A stretch of DNA of 64,000 nucleotides from Irpex lacteus. Lineage: Eukaryota; Basidiomycota; Agaricomycetes; Polyporales; Irpicaceae. Below the pieces are notes generated by a model that worked only from the letters and a program-made list of their open reading frames with translations, was not told where the DNA came from and did no database searches. Positions 61,349 to 64,000 of this stretch are shown in pieces. A program made the translations under genes and the position numbers. The DNA is taken from contig MQVO02000028.1 in assembly GCA_001986395.2 (NCBI GenBank), positions 305,478 through 369,477 of the forward strand. Direction: 5' to 3'. Positions within the stretch are counted from its first letter, which is position 1, and the number at the start of each line of letters is the position of its first letter.

Positions 61349-61661
61349 CTGTGCGTTCGTGTCCTCGCGCTCGGACGAACGAGTGCACAGCGCATATGCG
61401 AGGAGTACCGGCGCACTTCACTGAGAGCGTGGCGAGTCATTGGGTGAGCACCACGGACGCTTTGCGAGGCTGGCACGTCGAAGTCCATCGCGTTCTTGGA
61501 TTATATAGGGCAGCAGTATGCGTACGTAGTTATAAGTAATATCCTGTACACTACTTGCTACGTCCGAATACATTAGTAGTACTGGTCATATAATATCACG
61601 GCAAGGTCCTTCGACAGTACTTACGCAGACATGCTGGACGAGACGAGACCCTTGAGAGACG

Positions 61662-62242
61662 AGTGGCCGGCTAAGCCGGCGACGTCGAACTTGCGAGTCC
61701 GTGCTGACGTCCAGGTTCGTCGCTCGTCTCAGACGGCGCATTCCAGAATTTCCGTCAGCTGCGTGTACAGCTGCGCGATATGGATGTGGCCGGCTTAGCC
61801 GGCCGTGCTGAACTTGGCAGTCGACGCAAGAGAACAGGCTCGTCGCTCGTCTCAGGCGTTGTCTTGTCGGAAATCCCGCCAGCCCATGTGTGACTGCTCG
61901 AGGTGGCCGGCTTGGCCGGCCATGTTGAACTTGGCAGTTGATGCGAGGGCGGTGGCTTATCTCGGACAATGTATAGGAGAAATACCGCCAAGTTCGTGTG
62001 CAGATACTCGGAGTGGTCGGCTTGGCCGGCTATGCTAGGTTTGTGAGTTCAATCCGTGCAGTGGCATCAATTCCGGCCGTTTTGTGCACGGCTGCATGGG
62101 GTGGCTGGTTCAACTAGCCATCTCGTACTTGTAAGTGAACTGCTTGATAACACCAGGTGCTCAGCTCGTCTCAGAGCCTAATGGTGTGCCGGAATTCATG
62201 TAAGTATCATGTGCAGCTATGACGTGGCAAGTTTTGCTGGCC
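61662..62242 (+). repeat. Tandem array of about 120-bp units centred on hairpins
   Basis: Six units recur at roughly 88-122 bp spacing. Each has a palindrome like GGCCGGCTTAGCCGGCC: 61666-61680, 61788-61804, 61905-61921, 62015-62031, 62102-62120 (diverged, TGGCTGGTTCAACTAGCCA) and about 62224-62242 (weak). Between palindromes, related sequence (GAACTTGGCAGT, CTCGTCTCAG) recurs. Symmetry decays toward the telomere side. No coding role is likely. Confidence 0.85.
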
Positions 62243-63110
62243 ACTTCTGGCTTATATAGTCGATATCTCTGGCCTCAATGCTTTATCTTGTGCTCAAATC
62301 AGAGTGATGGAAGTTTTAATTATTTTAGAGAATCTGGGTATATTGGTGTAACTATCTTTCACTGCACATTGAAACCACTGTCCATATTATTATCTATCAG
62401 AACCATTACGTAGAAAGGAATTCAAATCTACTGTCGGATAGTATAAGTCTTAATTTTGAAAGCCATTCATGATAATGATGAATCTGTTTACCTTATCTTT
62501 AGCTGCTCTGTTTTTAACAGTTGCATCTGTCATTTCAACATCTTCAGGCTCAGGATCATTCATGACAACGTCCTCAATGTCATCTTGACTGGCAATCTTT
62601 GTAAGTGAAACATTCACTTCAACTGTAACCTTTGTGTTGCCATGAGTAAACACCATGGAGGTTTGAACTTGTGTGTTGAGCTTAAGATTACATCACGTCA
62701 GTATGTCATTTGAGCTGTATCATTTACTACAAAATTTACTGGTATGTTCATCTTGACTTCCATCATAATTAATTGCTAGAGACTAGTCACAAAATGACAC
62801 CTGGGCTAGAAATCCTGTAAGTTACCACATACCAAATGTAAAACAATGATAGAGACAACAACTAACCTTTATTGATGGATGATGCAGAAAGATAAACTTG
62901 TAGGTCAATCGGCTCAACAGGAAATGTTCCAGAATAAGGATTGAGTATTGTGGTAGATAGAGTATATCTCAGAGATTAGAGAAAGTAATGAGGATTGGAA
63001 AGTAGTGTGACGTGATAAAGCAAGGAAATGTGGGTATGTGCTCAAAGTGAGTGCAAAGAAGTACTTATATATTAAGCTACTTTAGGGCAGGTCAACCAAA
63101 ATTAGGGGGA
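62243..63110. other. AT-rich subtelomeric stretch without a clear gene
   Basis: Base composition shifts to AT-rich relative to the rest of the window. The only notable frame is a minus-strand 68-codon ORF (62450-62656) that starts MVFTHGNTKVTVEVNVSLTK and includes an acidic stretch (DDIEDVVMNDPEPEDVEMTD). I do not recognise it; it could be a first exon or a remnant of a foreign element. Confidence 0.35.
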
Positions 63111-63439
63111 GCGAACACCGAGCGAAGCGAGGTGTGAGCGAGCAGAGTCAGAGGCGGCAGCGAAGACACTTGGCTATCGTAGACAAGTGCGCTTTCGTCG
63201 ATTGACTCATCAGCGCTGCTAGTGCCTGGTATATATACCCGGACGTGGAGCATGACAAAGCATGACAAACCACGATTACTGTGCTTACCAACACAGCTAA
63301 TAATAGATTAGAAGCCGCCAAGGCGGCAACTCCGGCCATCACGCAATACTATTGGACGATATCTATAGACAAACTTCTAGATCAAGTCTGGGCCTTCGGG
63401 AGAAGAAGTGCGCGTCATAGATGACATCATCGATGACGC

Positions 63440-63457
63440 ACTGGTCACGTGACCAGT
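63440..63457. promoter_or_regulatory. Perfect 18-bp palindrome containing CACGTG
   Basis: ACTGGTCACGTGACCAGT is a perfect palindrome with a central E-box, flanked by TGATGACATCATCGATGACG. TCACGTGA is a site bound by bHLH proteins such as Cbf1-like factors. Whether any factor binds here is unknown. Confidence 0.6.
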
Positions 63458-63476
63458 TCAGACCATCCAAACCACC

Positions 63477-63504
63477 CGCGTCTATGTAACGTGACATAGA
63501 CGCG
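63477..63504. repeat. Hairpin with 11-bp arms
   Basis: CGCGTCTATGT at 63477-63487 is inverted at 63494-63504 (ACATAGACGCG), with a 6-nt loop AACGTG. The arms are perfect. Confidence 0.75.
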
Positions 63505-63532
63505 CGCCACTTAAAGAAAAGTCAGAGTGACG

Positions 63533-63562
63533 TAACCCTAGATTAGGGTTATTAGCCCTAAT
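63533..63562. repeat. Inverted TTAGGG motifs close to the chromosome end
   Basis: TAACCCTA (63533-63540) and TAGGGTTA (63544-63551) form an inverted pair with a 3-nt spacer. A further CCCTAAT (63556-63562) is inverted relative to ATTAGGG (63542-63548). These hexamer motifs lie about 310 bp inside the TTAGG array. Confidence 0.7.
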
Positions 63563-63594
63563 ATGATACTCTGGTGGAACTGGGGCCAGTTCCG

Positions 63595-63690
63595 CCCGTC
63601 GCCGTCGCGATCTCGTCGCCGATCGTCGTCCATCTCGTCGCCGGATCTCGTCGCCCTCCGTCGCCCCTCTGATTGGCTCGTCGCCGTCCC
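63595..63690. repeat. TCGTCGCC-rich degenerate tandem
   Basis: A short stretch built from TCGTCGCC, CCGTCGC and TCGTCGTCC-like units. It is simple-sequence in character with no further function visible. Confidence 0.55.
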
Positions 63691-63873
63691 AGCCAGGACC
63701 ACAACCCTCGACGCAAGCAAGAAAGCTTACTATTTTCGCCGACAGACGATAATAGTGAAGCGATGTGCTTGTCTTTCTCGACAACATGGCAAGACTACTT
63801 GGTTATGTAGGAACAGCCAGGAATTATCTTCAGCGTCATTTTCTGCGCTGCATTACATGTGCATGGGCTGATG

Positions 63874-64000
63874 TTAGGTTAGGTTAGGTTAGGTTAGGTT
63901 AGGTTAGGTTAGGTTAGGTTAGGTTTAGGTTAGGTTAGGTTAGGTTAGGTTAGGTTAGGTTAGGTTAGGTTAGGTTAGGTTAGGTTAGGTTAGGTTAGGT
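63874..64000 (+). repeat. Telomeric array of the pentamer TTAGG
   Basis: Ten exact TTAGG units (63874-63923), one extra T at 63924, then fifteen exact units and a trailing T to the last base of the window. The G-rich strand points 5' to 3' toward the right end, the orientation of a true right telomere. The array runs off the window, so its length is unknown. The usual basidiomycete repeat is TTAGGG; TTAGG is best known from arthropods. Confidence 0.85.

Noticed and set aside
61662..62242. CRISPR-like array
   Set aside because: Spacing is irregular, the repeated part includes the spacers, the core is a palindrome, and the genome is eukaryotic.

Overview
The window reads as the right end of a basidiomycete (Agaricomycete-type) chromosome. 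Supporting this are short GT-AG introns of about 50-100 bp, a fungal P-type plasma-membrane proton pump, an expanded family of DUF6533-type seven-helix membrane proteins (a family I know mainly from Agaricomycetes), a Ty3/gypsy-like retrotransposon, and a terminal simple repeat that runs to the last base. The terminal repeat is the pentamer TTAGG, not the TTAGGG expected for most basidiomycetes.

Layout. 1-2.5 kb: no gene, one short direct repeat. 2.55-5.85 kb: intact five-exon plasma-membrane H+-ATPase with a TATA box and strongly biased codons. 5.9-7.9 kb: nothing recognisable. 7.9-41.8 kb: a cluster of ten DUF6533-type genes or pseudogenes on both strands. One pair lies in a recent direct segmental duplication (about 2.3 kb, 7.3 kb apart). 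The cluster also holds broken copies, an orphan 3' flank, a 278-bp TA-flanked MITE and gene-free stretches built from older duplications. 41.83-55.23 kb: one 13.4-kb LTR retrotransposon on the minus strand. Its 964-bp LTRs look identical. It sits 3 bp after the stop codon of the last DUF6533 gene. Its first ORF is very long (2331 codons), with an ordinary Gag and protease followed by about 1500 extra residues that include a second Gag-like zinc knuckle. 55.4-55.66 kb: a 263-bp MITE with TTA target duplications. 56.7-59.5 kb: an eight-exon SEC23 gene (COPII coat). 60.0-61.35 kb: a divergent HotDog thioesterase-like gene with an 810-bp pyrimidine-rich intron. 61.6-62.3 kb: an array of about 120-bp units each centred on a hairpin. 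62.3-63.1 kb: AT-rich with no clear gene. 63.1-63.87 kb: palindromes and an inverted TTAGGG pair. 63874-64000: the TTAGG array.

The housekeeping genes (H+-ATPase, SEC23) show no sign of decay, whereas the DUF6533 cluster shows the duplication, deletion, frameshift and transposon insertion typical of a fast-evolving subtelomere. Function of the DUF6533 proteins is unknown; their repeated membrane segments suggest a membrane or receptor-like role, which is inference. Internal splice junctions of several DUF6533 genes, especially the one after exon 3, could not be resolved by eye.
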